In this document: positions 43,636-52,138 of the stretch, piece by piece | Numbering within the stretch: position 1 is the stretch's first letter | Layout: the number at the start of each line of letters is the position of its first letter | NCBI GenBank assembly: GCA_001462345.1 | Contig: LIUM01000046.1 | Coordinates: forward strand, 144,518-208,517 | Reading direction: 5' to 3' | Length of the DNA stretch: 64,000 nt | From: Fibrobacteria bacterium AD312 | GTDB taxonomy: Bacteria > Fibrobacterota > Fibrobacteria > Fibrobacterales > Fibrobacteraceae | The notes under the pieces: generated by a model | The model's database searches: none | Told to the model about the DNA's origin: nothing | Seen by the model: the letters and a program-made list of their open reading frames with translations, nothing else | Made by a program: the position numbers and the translations under genes

Positions 43636-44202
43636 ATGGGTATAATTAGTACTAACGAATTTCGTAAAAAATTAAAAATCATGGTTGATGGTTATCCTTA
43701 TATGATAATTGATAATCAGTTTGTAAAACCAGGTAAAGGTCAAGCTTTTAATCGAGTTCGTATTAAGAATTTAGTTACAGGTAGAACACTGGATCGCACT
43801 TGGAAGAGTGGTGAAACTGTAGAAGAAGCAGAAGTAAATTATACCGAAATGACTTATCTCTATAACGATGGTGCTACATGGTTCTTTATGGATAAGGCTT
43901 CTATGGAAACCATGGAAATTTCAAAAGAAGCTATGAGCGGTGCTGAAAAATGGCTTTTGGATGGTGCTGATGTTGAAGTCACCTGGTGGGACGGTAAGGC
44001 TATTGAAGTGATTCCTCCTACTTTTGTGGACTTGATGATTGTAGAATCTCCTCCAGCAGTACAAGGCAATACAAGTGGTAACGTCATGCGTCCTGCGATT
44101 TTAGAAACAGGTGCTGAAGTGATGATCCCTCTATTTATTGAACAAGGCACCAAGATTCGCGTGGATACGCGTGATGGTTCTTATTTAGAACGCGCAAAAT
44201 AA
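43636..44202 (+). CDS. efp: Elongation factor P
   Basis: 188 residues, three beta domains. EF-P rescues ribosomes stalled at polyproline. The modified-loop sequence FVKPGKGQAF places lysine 34 at the tip of domain 1, the residue that receives beta-lysine in bacteria with EpmA/EpmB; the adjacent epmB agrees. VMRPAILETGAEVMIPLFIEQGTKIRVDTRDGSYLERAK is the canonical C-terminus. AAAAAGGA six bases before the ATG sets the start. The mglA tail and yidC contain proline-rich stretches that would need EF-P. Confidence 0.97.
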   Translation: MGIISTNEFRKKLKIMVDGYPYMIIDNQFVKPGKGQAFNRVRIKNLVTGRTLDRTWKSGETVEEAEVNYTEMTYLYNDGATWFFMDKASMETMEISKEAMSGAEKWLLDGADVEVTWWDGKAIEVIPPTFVDLMIVESPPAVQGNTSGNVMRPAILETGAEVMIPLFIEQGTKIRVDTRDGSYLERAK

Positions 44203-44402
44203 GAAATTGCTTCATTTGTTTGAAAGAAGGTAGACTTTTGAATTTATCTTAATATGCGGTGTGTTTTTTTTATGCCGTTATTGTGATAATTCAGATCTAC
44301 CTGTTTCATCCAAAAGTGAATTTCATTAAATGAGATCAATACTTTTTTTCAAAACAATGAAAAAAATATTGGTCTTTTTTTTTGAGCTGTGCAGGGGAAT
44401 TT

Positions 44403-45230
44403 TTATTTAAGAGAAATTCCATCATCATGGAGTTTGATTAGCCCTTTCTTAAATAGGCCACCAATGATTTTCTTAAATGCTTTTTTAGATAAATCAAACT
44501 TTTCTAGAATCTCTTCAGGGGAAGAAAAATCACCATAAGGTAAAAAGCCATTTTCTTCTTTAAGAAGTTGTAGTATTTGTTCGCTTTGATCCATCATTGC
44601 TTTATACCCAACAGGCTTTAAGCTTAAAGAGACTTTACCATCTTCTCTGATGTTTTGAATATATCCCGTTAAAGTATCGCCAATATAAAGACGATTTGCT
44701 CTATTAGGGGTGTTGTAATAACGCCCTGTGTAGCGATAATCGATAAGACAATCGACATACTCTTCACAAGCGTCATACACTGCTAGTTCGACTTTCTGCC
44801 CATTTTGAAGAGAACGAATGTCGGTATCAATAAAACTTTTAATTTTTTCTGTGGCTACCAAACGACCACTTCTTTCGTCTTCTAAAACATAAACAACGCA
44901 GCGATCGCCAATTTCAAGCTCCCCTAATTGTTGTTTATAAGGTAAAAACAAATCTTTATCTAAACCCCAATCTAAAAAGGCGCCCACATTATTGACATCT
45001 TTGACTTCAAGTACGGCAAAGTGATTCGCTGTAACTCTCGGCGTTTGGGTGGTGGCAATTAATCGATCTTCACTATCGGTGTAAATAAAAACGTCTAAGT
45101 AATCTCCAACGGCGAGGTTTTTAGGGGCCTTGTTTCCTGGGAGTAAAACTCTTTCATTATCAGCGATGACATAAAAGCCCTGAGGCATTTCTGATTCTAC
45201 TACAGCATTATAGTGTTTTCCAATTTTCAT
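44403..45230 (-). CDS. CvfB-family S1-like RNA-binding protein
   Basis: 275 residues with the CvfB/YitL layout: three S1-like barrels (KIGKHYNAVVESEMPQGFYVIAD; VLEVKDVNNVGAFLDWGLDKDLFLPYKQQ; GYIQNIREDGKVSLSLKPVGY) and a C-terminal winged helix (GDFSSPEEILEKFDLSKKAFKKIIGGLFKKGLIKL). The second barrel has the characteristic GAFLDWGLxKDLFxP motif. Related proteins influence virulence regulators and bind RNA. Minus strand, single gene. Stop lies next to a T-rich sequence but no clear hairpin was found. Confidence 0.88.
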   Translation of the reverse strand: MKIGKHYNAVVESEMPQGFYVIADNERVLLPGNKAPKNLAVGDYLDVFIYTDSEDRLIATTQTPRVTANHFAVLEVKDVNNVGAFLDWGLDKDLFLPYKQQLGELEIGDRCVVYVLEDERSGRLVATEKIKSFIDTDIRSLQNGQKVELAVYDACEEYVDCLIDYRYTGRYYNTPNRANRLYIGDTLTGYIQNIREDGKVSLSLKPVGYKAMMDQSEQILQLLKEENGFLPYGDFSSPEEILEKFDLSKKAFKKIIGGLFKKGLIKLHDDGISLK

Positions 45231-45542
45231 ACGACAAAGATAAGAAATGCGTTTGCATTACTAGAGTCTTTTTATGAAAGTGATAGAGATTACACCTGTT
45301 TTATTACAATTTGTAATATAATGGGTTGGTTTAGGAAGAAGTCTTTTTTCTCTTGATTTAGTAAAAAATGTTGTTAATTTCTTAATGAAAGCATCTGAAA
45401 TGGGCTCAATCAGAAAAAGGTTTCTTTCGACGATTGAATTCATTTTGAGCTTTGATCGAATCGCATTGTTTTAGATTCCCTTTGTGTGTTCGATGGAAAA
45501 ACCTTCCCTGATTGGGGGAAGGTTTTTTTGTACTTTTAATTT
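45231..45542 (+). other. 312-base gap with a possible small RNA and a terminator
   Basis: A TATAAT-like box sits near 45315 and a strong hairpin at 45500-45524 ends in a T run on the plus strand, although no plus-strand gene lies just upstream. A transcript of about 200 bases could therefore arise here. A 28-codon frame (MKASEMGSIRKRFLSTIEFI...) near 45384 has no ribosome site. No known RNA family is recognised. Confidence 0.35.
45500..45529 (+). terminator. Orphan rho-independent terminator
   Basis: AACCTTCCC (45500-45508) pairs with GGGAAGGTT (45516-45524), followed by TTTTT. It sits only 14 bases before the ATG of the next plus-strand gene and about 1.3 kb after efp, so the transcript that it ends is not identified. 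Confidence 0.8.
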
Positions 45543-46460
45543 ATGATCGATTTTATAGGTGATATTCATGGTCATTATGATCACTTGGTGGCTTTATTAA
45601 AAAAAATGGGCTACACTCAAAAAAATGGTGTGTATAAACATCCATCTCGTCGAGTTATTTTTTTGGGGGATTATTTAGATCGAGGTCCAAATGCTAGAGG
45701 CGTCGTTCGCCTTGTTCGTTCTATGGTCGAGGCTGGAGAAGCAGAGGCTTTGATTGGCAATCACGAATTGAATACGCTTTGTTTTTGGACTCCTAAAGAA
45801 TCTGGAGGGTATTTAAGAGACCATTCGATTAATAAAATTTTAATCCATACAGAAACGCTTCGCTCTTACCAGCATCATGATGCCGAGTTTTTTGAGATGC
45901 TCCAATTTCTCTATACGTTGCCTCTCTATATTGAAACGGATCAGTTCCGAGCTCAACACGCTTGCTTTAATACGTCTTTAGTAGACGTGTTAAAAAAAGA
46001 AAATATTAAGAGTATTCAAAATGAAGAAATTTTGAAACGAATGATTGATAAAAAAGATCCTCTTTGTGCGCCAGTGGATTCTCTGTTGAAAGGGCCTGAG
46101 ATGGCTTTACCGAAAGGAATTACCTATGAAGATAGTGAAGGCGTCATAAGGAATAGAACAAGAATATGTTGGTGGATAAATCCTGCTTCCGTTTCTTCAA
46201 AAGAATTATTTTTACAATCAGAAGGGGATATTCCAGAGGTTTTTATTCCAGAAGAAATTAGAAGAAGGAATTACTACCATGAATCAGAACGCCCTGTTTT
46301 CTTTGGCCATTACTGGTTTACTGGTGATGTGCAAATCATTAAACCGAATGTTTGTTGTTTAGATTATAGTGTTGCTTCTTATAAAAAAAATGGAAAGCTA
46401 GTGGCGTATCGGTTTGATGGTGAGTCTACTTTAACGAACGAACATTTTGTCTATGTTTGA
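45543..46460 (+). CDS. Calcineurin-like metallophosphoesterase
   Basis: 305 residues. The binuclear-metal motifs stand at the N-terminus: DFIGDIHGHYDHL (GDxHG), FLGDYLDRGPNA (GDxxDRG), LIGNHELNT (GNHE) and, later, FFGHYWFTGDV. The arrangement matches the PrpE/ApaH-like serine/threonine phosphatase or Ap4A hydrolase group; exact substrate is not clear. It starts 14 bases after a terminator with no obvious Shine-Dalgarno, and begins a run of overlapping genes to 54052. The next gene (resB) starts within its last codons. Confidence 0.85.
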   Translation: MIDFIGDIHGHYDHLVALLKKMGYTQKNGVYKHPSRRVIFLGDYLDRGPNARGVVRLVRSMVEAGEAEALIGNHELNTLCFWTPKESGGYLRDHSINKILIHTETLRSYQHHDAEFFEMLQFLYTLPLYIETDQFRAQHACFNTSLVDVLKKENIKSIQNEEILKRMIDKKDPLCAPVDSLLKGPEMALPKGITYEDSEGVIRNRTRICWWINPASVSSKELFLQSEGDIPEVFIPEEIRRRNYYHESERPVFFGHYWFTGDVQIIKPNVCCLDYSVASYKKNGKLVAYRFDGESTLTNEHFVYV

Positions 46461-47496
46461 TAGAGTGAAACGATTATTAAAACGAGCGGCTAGTTTACAA
46501 ATAACGATTGTATTGCTTGCGTTTTTTGCAGTATTGCTTTTTTGGGGTGTTTTATACCAATCCAAAGTGGGCGTAGATCTCGCGACAGAACGTTTTTTTG
46601 GTTCTTTTTTTATTTGGGTCTTTGATGTTATTCCTTTACCAGGTCTTTATTCTTTACTTGTTGTAAGCGCCATTCATTTGATTTTATCAATGCTCTATCG
46701 AATTCCTCGGCAAAAGAAATCGATAGGACTTTATACGATGCATTTGGCTCTTCTAATATTGATTTTAGGAGGTCTAATAGGCGGCTTTTCAAGAGTTCCA
46801 TTGAAAGGGTATGGAGTTGTAGATGGGAAAACGGATGTCGTTTTTGAACGTTCCTCAGAAGATTATGAAATCGTCTTAAACGATTCTTTAAGTTTTCCTT
46901 TGCCTCCATGGGGAGAATTAAAATCTTTTCAATTAGGGCCTTATGATTTTAAGATGATTTTATCTTGTGAAGAAGGGTATCCTATAGTAAAAGCCAAAGA
47001 AGAACGATTGATCTTAAAAAATGCAAGTGGATTTCAGGGCTTTGAATGTAGAGATAAAAAAGAGTCCGTTCTGTTTCCTGGGATTGTTCTTGTTGTAAAG
47101 CATAACGAATTTCATCATGAAGAAAAGATTCTATTAGGATTAAATGAACGACGCCCCTATATTCTTACTGGGGGAGAACAGCTTCGACTTTCTAATTGGA
47201 GAGAGAAAATGCCGTTTTCCATTCAGGTGATATCGGTAGATAAAACGGGAGCTGATGTTTTGATTTCTGAAAAAGGAGATTCATTCCCTCGACGAATCGC
47301 TTTGAATGTGCCTTATAAATCAAGCCATTATAGTATTTATTTTTCTACGATTTTAGATTCCTTTGATGATCAAAAGATTGTTTTGTTCAAGGCAAAAAAA
47401 GATTTATTTGATTTTGTACCATATTTGTTTACGATTCTTTTGTTAGCTGGTTTAGCTTTACACTACCTTATTTTACGTGAGGGGAAGAAATCATGA
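46453..47496 (+). CDS. resB: ResB-like cytochrome c biogenesis protein
   Basis: About 347 residues. Three membrane segments near the N-terminus (LQITIVLLAFFAVLLFWGVLY, GLYSLLVVSAIHLILSMLY, LHLALLILILGGLIGGF) and one near the C-terminus (YLFTILLLAGLALHYLIL) flank a large periplasmic beta domain, the ResB/Ccs1 layout. RFFGSFFIWVFDVIPLPG and LPPWG..LGPYDFKM segments agree. With CcsA it forms the system II haem transporter/cytochrome c synthetase. Start: ATG at 46453 overlapping the previous gene; the TTG at 46447 is an alternative. Overlaps ccsA by four bases. Confidence 0.8.
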   Translation: MFDRVKRLLKRAASLQITIVLLAFFAVLLFWGVLYQSKVGVDLATERFFGSFFIWVFDVIPLPGLYSLLVVSAIHLILSMLYRIPRQKKSIGLYTMHLALLILILGGLIGGFSRVPLKGYGVVDGKTDVVFERSSEDYEIVLNDSLSFPLPPWGELKSFQLGPYDFKMILSCEEGYPIVKAKEERLILKNASGFQGFECRDKKESVLFPGIVLVVKHNEFHHEEKILLGLNERRPYILTGGEQLRLSNWREKMPFSIQVISVDKTGADVLISEKGDSFPRRIALNVPYKSSHYSIYFSTILDSFDDQKIVLFKAKKDLFDFVPYLFTILLLAGLALHYLILREGKKS

Positions 47497-49121
47497 GAAA
47501 GGTTGTTTTATTTACACTCCTTTTGATTTCTCTTCTTTATAGCGAAGGGATTTATAGCCAAGGGCGAATAAAACCTTTTGATTCTTTTAGTCGAGAGGTA
47601 CTATATCATTTTAATGGTAAGACTTCTTTTCAAGAGCTTTCAGCAAAAGAACTCGTTCTAAAGATTATACAAGATCCTGCTTCTACAGAAGATTTTGAAC
47701 TCTTTAAAATCAATAGGGCAGAGATTGCGGCCCTTTTGCATTTAGATTCAAAAAAGCGTTATCACAGTTATTCAAGTCTCAAAAAAAGTGAGCTTTTATT
47801 ACAGCAGTATAACGAGCGCGAAGACAAACACCCGATTACTTTAGAATTAAAAGATATTTATAAAAATACGCGTTTATATGAATCATTAGCACATGCCTTA
47901 GATTACAAGCGGCCTTGGATTCAAATAGAAACAGACTCTTTGAAATCCGAGTTAGGGCTGGATTTAGCTATGAAATCCTATTCTCCAGAGGAACTATTAT
48001 CGAAAATCAGGTTACAAGATTCTACGCTTTTATCGGATGCCGCTTTGTGGTGGCGAGATTCGCTGCTATTTCAAACATACATGTCTTTACAAGAATCGCC
48101 GTTACGCATTTACCCGAGTGAAAAAGAAGGAGAACTTGTTTCTGCTTGGGATTATTTATGGCGGGGTGTTCCTATCCCTTCGTATTCTATACCTCCCGAA
48201 GAAAATAGTTTGAAATTACGGGTAGAAGTGTTTTACCATCAATGGAACTTACCTCAAAAGGCTTTGATTCTTTTGGGATTTGCTATTTTGATGGGCTTTA
48301 TTACCAAAGTATTTGAAAATCGTTTTATAAAACGAGCGCAAGTCATTTTACTTGGATTATGTGGGCTTTTATTAACTCTTACTTTAGGGCTTCGTGCTTT
48401 TATTATGCAGGCGCCGCCTCTGGCGAGTTTATATGAGGTCATGCTTTTAGTGTTAGTTTTAATCTCTTTTATTTTAGGCTTTTTATTTGTAAAAAAATGG
48501 TTAACGATCGCTATCATTCCCTCTAGCCTACTGATGTTTATTCTTTTATTCTTTGCTCAAAACGCTCTTGTGCAAGGGGATTCCTTTAGCGTTTTACCAG
48601 CATTATTAAACTCCTCTTTTTGGCTAACGACGCATGTGTTTACGATTGCTTTAGGTTATAGTGGCATGATTTTATCTGGCTTATGGGCTCATCTATGTAT
48701 GTTAAAACCTTCAAAACAAAACCATAGGGTTTTATATGGGATTTTAGTTTTTGGGATGAGTTTTACTGTTATAGGGATTCTATTAGGCGGTATATGGGCC
48801 GATTTAGCTTGGGGTCGTTTCTGGGGCTGGGATCCTAAAGAATGTGGTGCTCTATTTTTAGTTCTTTGGGCAATGATTTCGCTACATGCAAAAGCAGGGC
48901 GAGTCATAAAACAAGAGGGTTTCGTCTTCTTTTCGGCGTGGAATATGATTATTGTAGCGCTTTGTTGGTTTGGGATTAATCTTTTAGGAATCGGCTTACA
49001 TAGTTATGGCTTTCAAAGAGGAATAGAGCTTTCGCTTTTAATATTTATTATTGCAGATTCTTTTTTAATCTTCTTTTTAGCTTCTATTCAACGTCGTCAA
49101 ATGCGTTCTTCCCTTGAATAA
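47493..49121 (+). CDS. ccsA: Cytochrome c biogenesis protein CcsA
   Basis: 542 residues. An exported N-terminal half of 240 residues without clear family precedes the CcsA membrane domain (from about residue 255), which has eight or so hydrophobic helices and the haem-binding WWD-type loop WGRFWGWDPKECGALFLVLWAM. ASLYEVMLLVLVLISF and the histidines in HVFTIALGYSGM and GLHSYGF fit haem ligation. It pairs with ResB to attach haem to exported apocytochromes. The long N-terminal extension resembles the Bacteroidota-type fused CcsBA, in which a ResB-like part lies upstream. Confidence 0.88.
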   Translation: MRKVVLFTLLLISLLYSEGIYSQGRIKPFDSFSREVLYHFNGKTSFQELSAKELVLKIIQDPASTEDFELFKINRAEIAALLHLDSKKRYHSYSSLKKSELLLQQYNEREDKHPITLELKDIYKNTRLYESLAHALDYKRPWIQIETDSLKSELGLDLAMKSYSPEELLSKIRLQDSTLLSDAALWWRDSLLFQTYMSLQESPLRIYPSEKEGELVSAWDYLWRGVPIPSYSIPPEENSLKLRVEVFYHQWNLPQKALILLGFAILMGFITKVFENRFIKRAQVILLGLCGLLLTLTLGLRAFIMQAPPLASLYEVMLLVLVLISFILGFLFVKKWLTIAIIPSSLLMFILLFFAQNALVQGDSFSVLPALLNSSFWLTTHVFTIALGYSGMILSGLWAHLCMLKPSKQNHRVLYGILVFGMSFTVIGILLGGIWADLAWGRFWGWDPKECGALFLVLWAMISLHAKAGRVIKQEGFVFFSAWNMIIVALCWFGINLLGIGLHSYGFQRGIELSLLIFIIADSFLIFFLASIQRRQMRSSLE

Positions 49122-49135
49122 ACTAAATTTGCTGT

Positions 49136-50443
49136 ATGTTACAATGGGATTCTCTTCTTTCTGCTACGCGTTACGCTCATCCAGCAGTACGCGATCCAAA
49201 TCGCTCGGAATTTCACCGAGATTATGACCGAATTGTATTTTCTACAGCGTTTAGGCGTTTGGGGCGTAAAACCCAAGTGCACCCGTTTTCTGTAAATGAC
49301 CATGTTCATAGTCGACTGACTCATAGCATTGAAGTTTCTAGTGTAGGCCGAAGCCTGGCGATTACTGTTTTTCATCGTATTAAACAACATTTACCAAAGA
49401 GCTTGAACGAATATCATTTTGGCATGATTTTGCAATCGGCTTGTCTTGCTCATGATATTGGAAACCCGCCTTTTGGCCATGCAGGCGAAGCGGCGATTCG
49501 GGAATGGTTCCGAAAAAACAGAAAATCGGATCCATTGAAAGATCTTTCCGATAAAGAAATGAAAGATTTTGAAAACTTTGATGGCAATGCTCAAGGGTAT
49601 CGTATTTTATCCAAGTTAGAGTATCATTTTTTAGATGGTGGCATGCGCCTTACTTATGCGACCATTGGCTCTATGCTTAAGTACCCTCGGCTTGCAGCTT
49701 ATGGAACACCAACAAGTATTTTTTCTACAGAAGCGGATTTGTATCGAGAAACAGCGAATGTTCTTGGATTACCTGAAATAGAAAACGGGCATTGGGTTCG
49801 CCATCCCATGAGCTATTTATTGGAAGCAGCCGATGATATTTGTTATTCGATTTTAGATGTAGAAGATGCGATTGAACTTGGCATTTTGAATTTTGCTGAA
49901 GTACGTCCGATGTTTATTTACCTCTGTGGTGATGAGGTGAATGTGGATAAAGAATTTGAAGAAAACGGACAAAACTTTAGAGACTTTTTATCTAGTATTC
50001 GCGGCCTTGCCATCCAAAATCTAATTGATGATGTGGCTCAAGTTTTTGTGGACCATTATGATGAAATCATGTCTGGGAATTTAAAAAAGAGTCTAATTGA
50101 CCTTTCAAAATCAGAAGTGATGGAAGGGATTCGAATTGCCAAAAGAATTGGTCGGGAACGCATTTATCCAGATCGTCGTAAAACGGAATTAGAAGTTGGA
50201 AGTTATACCACATTAAGTACTGTTCTCGATGCTTTTATTTCGGGTGTTTATGAATTCCGTCTTTATGGAAAAAATTCCTACCGTGCGGATCGTATTGTGC
50301 GGTTAATTGGTCAAGCGAAAATTGGACAATCGGTTTCAAGTGCAGAAGCGTATCATCAAGTTCTAGATTTTGTAAGTGGAATGACTGATAATTATGCAAT
50401 TTATTTGGCGCGACAAATAGGTGGTTTGGTAAACACGTTGTGA
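49136..50443 (+). CDS. dgt: Deoxyguanosinetriphosphate triphosphohydrolase-like protein
   Basis: 435 residues of the HD-domain dNTPase family. Motifs: FHRDYDRIVFSTAFRRLGRKTQVHP, VHSRLTHSIEVSSVGRSLA (first metal histidine), CLAHDIGNPPFGHAGEAAI (HD pair), YLLEAADDICYSILDVEDAIE (final aspartate). It cleaves dGTP or other dNTPs to nucleoside and triphosphate, affecting dNTP pools and phage defence. It starts 14 bases after ccsA and overlaps the next gene by four bases (GTGA). Confidence 0.93.
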   Translation: MLQWDSLLSATRYAHPAVRDPNRSEFHRDYDRIVFSTAFRRLGRKTQVHPFSVNDHVHSRLTHSIEVSSVGRSLAITVFHRIKQHLPKSLNEYHFGMILQSACLAHDIGNPPFGHAGEAAIREWFRKNRKSDPLKDLSDKEMKDFENFDGNAQGYRILSKLEYHFLDGGMRLTYATIGSMLKYPRLAAYGTPTSIFSTEADLYRETANVLGLPEIENGHWVRHPMSYLLEAADDICYSILDVEDAIELGILNFAEVRPMFIYLCGDEVNVDKEFEENGQNFRDFLSSIRGLAIQNLIDDVAQVFVDHYDEIMSGNLKKSLIDLSKSEVMEGIRIAKRIGRERIYPDRRKTELEVGSYTTLSTVLDAFISGVYEFRLYGKNSYRADRIVRLIGQAKIGQSVSSAEAYHQVLDFVSGMTDNYAIYLARQIGGLVNTL

Positions 50444-51120
50444 TCTTAAATGATAAATCAAAAATATGGCTATTTGATTACGACTTGACTCTTTACGGAG
50501 AAGAGGAGCGTCATGTATTAGATTCTTTAGACCATCGCATTTCTATATTTGTAAAAAACACAGTCGGCGTTTCTTTAGAGAAAGCCTCTGAAATTAGAAA
50601 ACAATATTGGGCAGATTACGGAACGACCTTAGCGGGGCTACATGCTGAATACCAAGTGGACCCGAATGATTTTTTTGATTTTATTCATTTGAATGAAGGT
50701 TTAATTTTCCCTAAAAAAGCGCCTCAAAAGAGAATTTTACTCGAGAGCATAAAAGGGAAAAAGTTTGTATTTACGAATGCTCGTCGAGATTGGAGCGATG
50801 CCGGTTTATCTTCCATGGACATTGCGGATTGCTTTGATGGCATTGTCGACTTAAAATTCCTCGATTGGCAAGGGAAACCATCTGTTTACGCTTACGATAA
50901 GATGGAATCTTTTATTCAAAAAGCAGGGCTTAAGAATACGGATGATTCTAGAGCTCAAATTATTTTGTTAGAAGATTCGATTCCAAATTTACGTGCTGCT
51001 CATGAAAGAGGATGGACCACTATTTTAGTGCACCCCACACAACAAAAACCAGATTGGGTTGATTTTCATTTAGATCATTTGCTGTCATTGGAATTTTTAT
51101 TGGAGGATACCCATGTTTAA
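50440..51120 (+). CDS. HAD-superfamily pyrimidine 5'-nucleotidase-like protein
   Basis: 226 residues. HAD motif I appears as WLFDYDLTLYG (family D-x-D-x-T-x-Y), motif II as FVFTNARRDW, and motif IV as IILLEDSIPNLRAA. The helical cap includes RKQYWADYGTTLAGL, the signature of the SDT1/pyrimidine 5'-nucleotidase group that dephosphorylates UMP or CMP. Motif IV has LLEDS instead of FVDD. GTG start overlapping the dgt stop; its last codons overlap the next gene by eight bases. Being next to dgt it may help nucleotide turnover. Confidence 0.82.
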   Translation: MILNDKSKIWLFDYDLTLYGEEERHVLDSLDHRISIFVKNTVGVSLEKASEIRKQYWADYGTTLAGLHAEYQVDPNDFFDFIHLNEGLIFPKKAPQKRILLESIKGKKFVFTNARRDWSDAGLSSMDIADCFDGIVDLKFLDWQGKPSVYAYDKMESFIQKAGLKNTDDSRAQIILLEDSIPNLRAAHERGWTTILVHPTQQKPDWVDFHLDHLLSLEFLLEDTHV

Positions 51121-52138
51121 AAAAATCATTGATTCTTTTTATAAACCAGTGGAATATCCTGCTCTTTTAGATCAAATGGAACGGTGGTCTAAAACGAAGC
51201 CGTTACAAGGCCTTCGCGTTTTAGATGCGTCTCCGATTTTTAGAAATTCATTAGTCAAGTACAACGCTCTTCTTGCAGCAGGAGCCTCTTTATCGATAGG
51301 CTTCTCAGAAAAAGTCCCTCATGATGAGTCGATTGTTCAAATGATTCATGAGTTTGGCCTTCCTGTGTATTCTCCAGAAAAGAGCATTGAAAATTGGGAT
51401 ATTGTTTTAGATTGTGCCGCTCAGTTTGCTTTTTTGCAGCCAAAATATGGTTTTGTCGAATTGACTCGTTCAGGCGTTTCGATTTACGAAAAATCAGACA
51501 AGCCAGTGTATGTTGCCGATTCCAGTGAAATCAAAAAAATTGAGACTTCATTAGGAACAGGAGAAAGTTATTTCAGAGCCTTTCGAGAGTTTGGGAAGAC
51601 AGATTGGAATCATCGAAAACTTCTTGTTTTTGGGAGTGGAAAAGTGGGGATAGGGATTATCCAACATGGTCTTACTCTTGGAGCAGACATCAGTGTCGTA
51701 ACGGATATAAGCATGAATGGAGAAGAACTTTTAAAAATGGGAGTCTCTTCTGTAACCGATTTCAGAAATAGAGAAGAGGTCGCGTCCAAAATAAAAGAAG
51801 CCGAATTTGTTGTTACAGCGACTGGAATTAAAAATGCTTTAGATCATTCGGAATTAGTTTCTGCATTTTTTGAAACTAAAGCGATTCTTGCCAATATGGG
51901 CGTAGAAGATGAGTATGGCCCAAATGTTCTGGATACGAAAGTTTTATATATGAAAAAGCCTTTGAATTTTATCCTCGAAGAACCAACCCACTTAAAGTAT
52001 ATTGATGCCTCTCTTGCGCTTCATAATGCTCTTGGGATTGCTCTTCTGAATACTTCTGGAAAAGGTATTTGTGAAATTCCAAAAGAACTAGAAGATCAAA
52101 TTTTAAGTATTACAAAGAAAAATGGAGTGATACTATAA
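51113..52138 (+). CDS. S-adenosylhomocysteinase-like NAD-binding protein
   Basis: 341 residues. The C-terminal half resembles the NAD domain of S-adenosylhomocysteine hydrolase (KLLVFGSGKVGIGIIQHGLTLGADISVVTD, EFVVTATGIKNALDH, KAILANMGVEDEYG). The N-terminal half (VLDASPIFRNSLVKYNALLAAGASLSIGFSEK, WDIVLDCAAQFAFLQPKYGFVELTRSG) follows the substrate-domain order but lacks the well-known catalytic HxT/DDG..T motifs of true SAHH, and is over 80 residues shorter. Its reaction is therefore unknown. It overlaps the HAD gene and shares a TAATG junction with a metal-ABC permease. Confidence 0.65.
   Translation: MFKKIIDSFYKPVEYPALLDQMERWSKTKPLQGLRVLDASPIFRNSLVKYNALLAAGASLSIGFSEKVPHDESIVQMIHEFGLPVYSPEKSIENWDIVLDCAAQFAFLQPKYGFVELTRSGVSIYEKSDKPVYVADSSEIKKIETSLGTGESYFRAFREFGKTDWNHRKLLVFGSGKVGIGIIQHGLTLGADISVVTDISMNGEELLKMGVSSVTDFRNREEVASKIKEAEFVVTATGIKNALDHSELVSAFFETKAILANMGVEDEYGPNVLDTKVLYMKKPLNFILEEPTHLKYIDASLALHNALGIALLNTSGKGICEIPKELEDQILSITKKNGVIL

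Noticed and set aside
45261..45443. 60-codon minus-strand frame in the gap after cvfB
   Set aside because: No ribosome site, no recognisable sequence; more likely part of a non-coding transcript or nothing.
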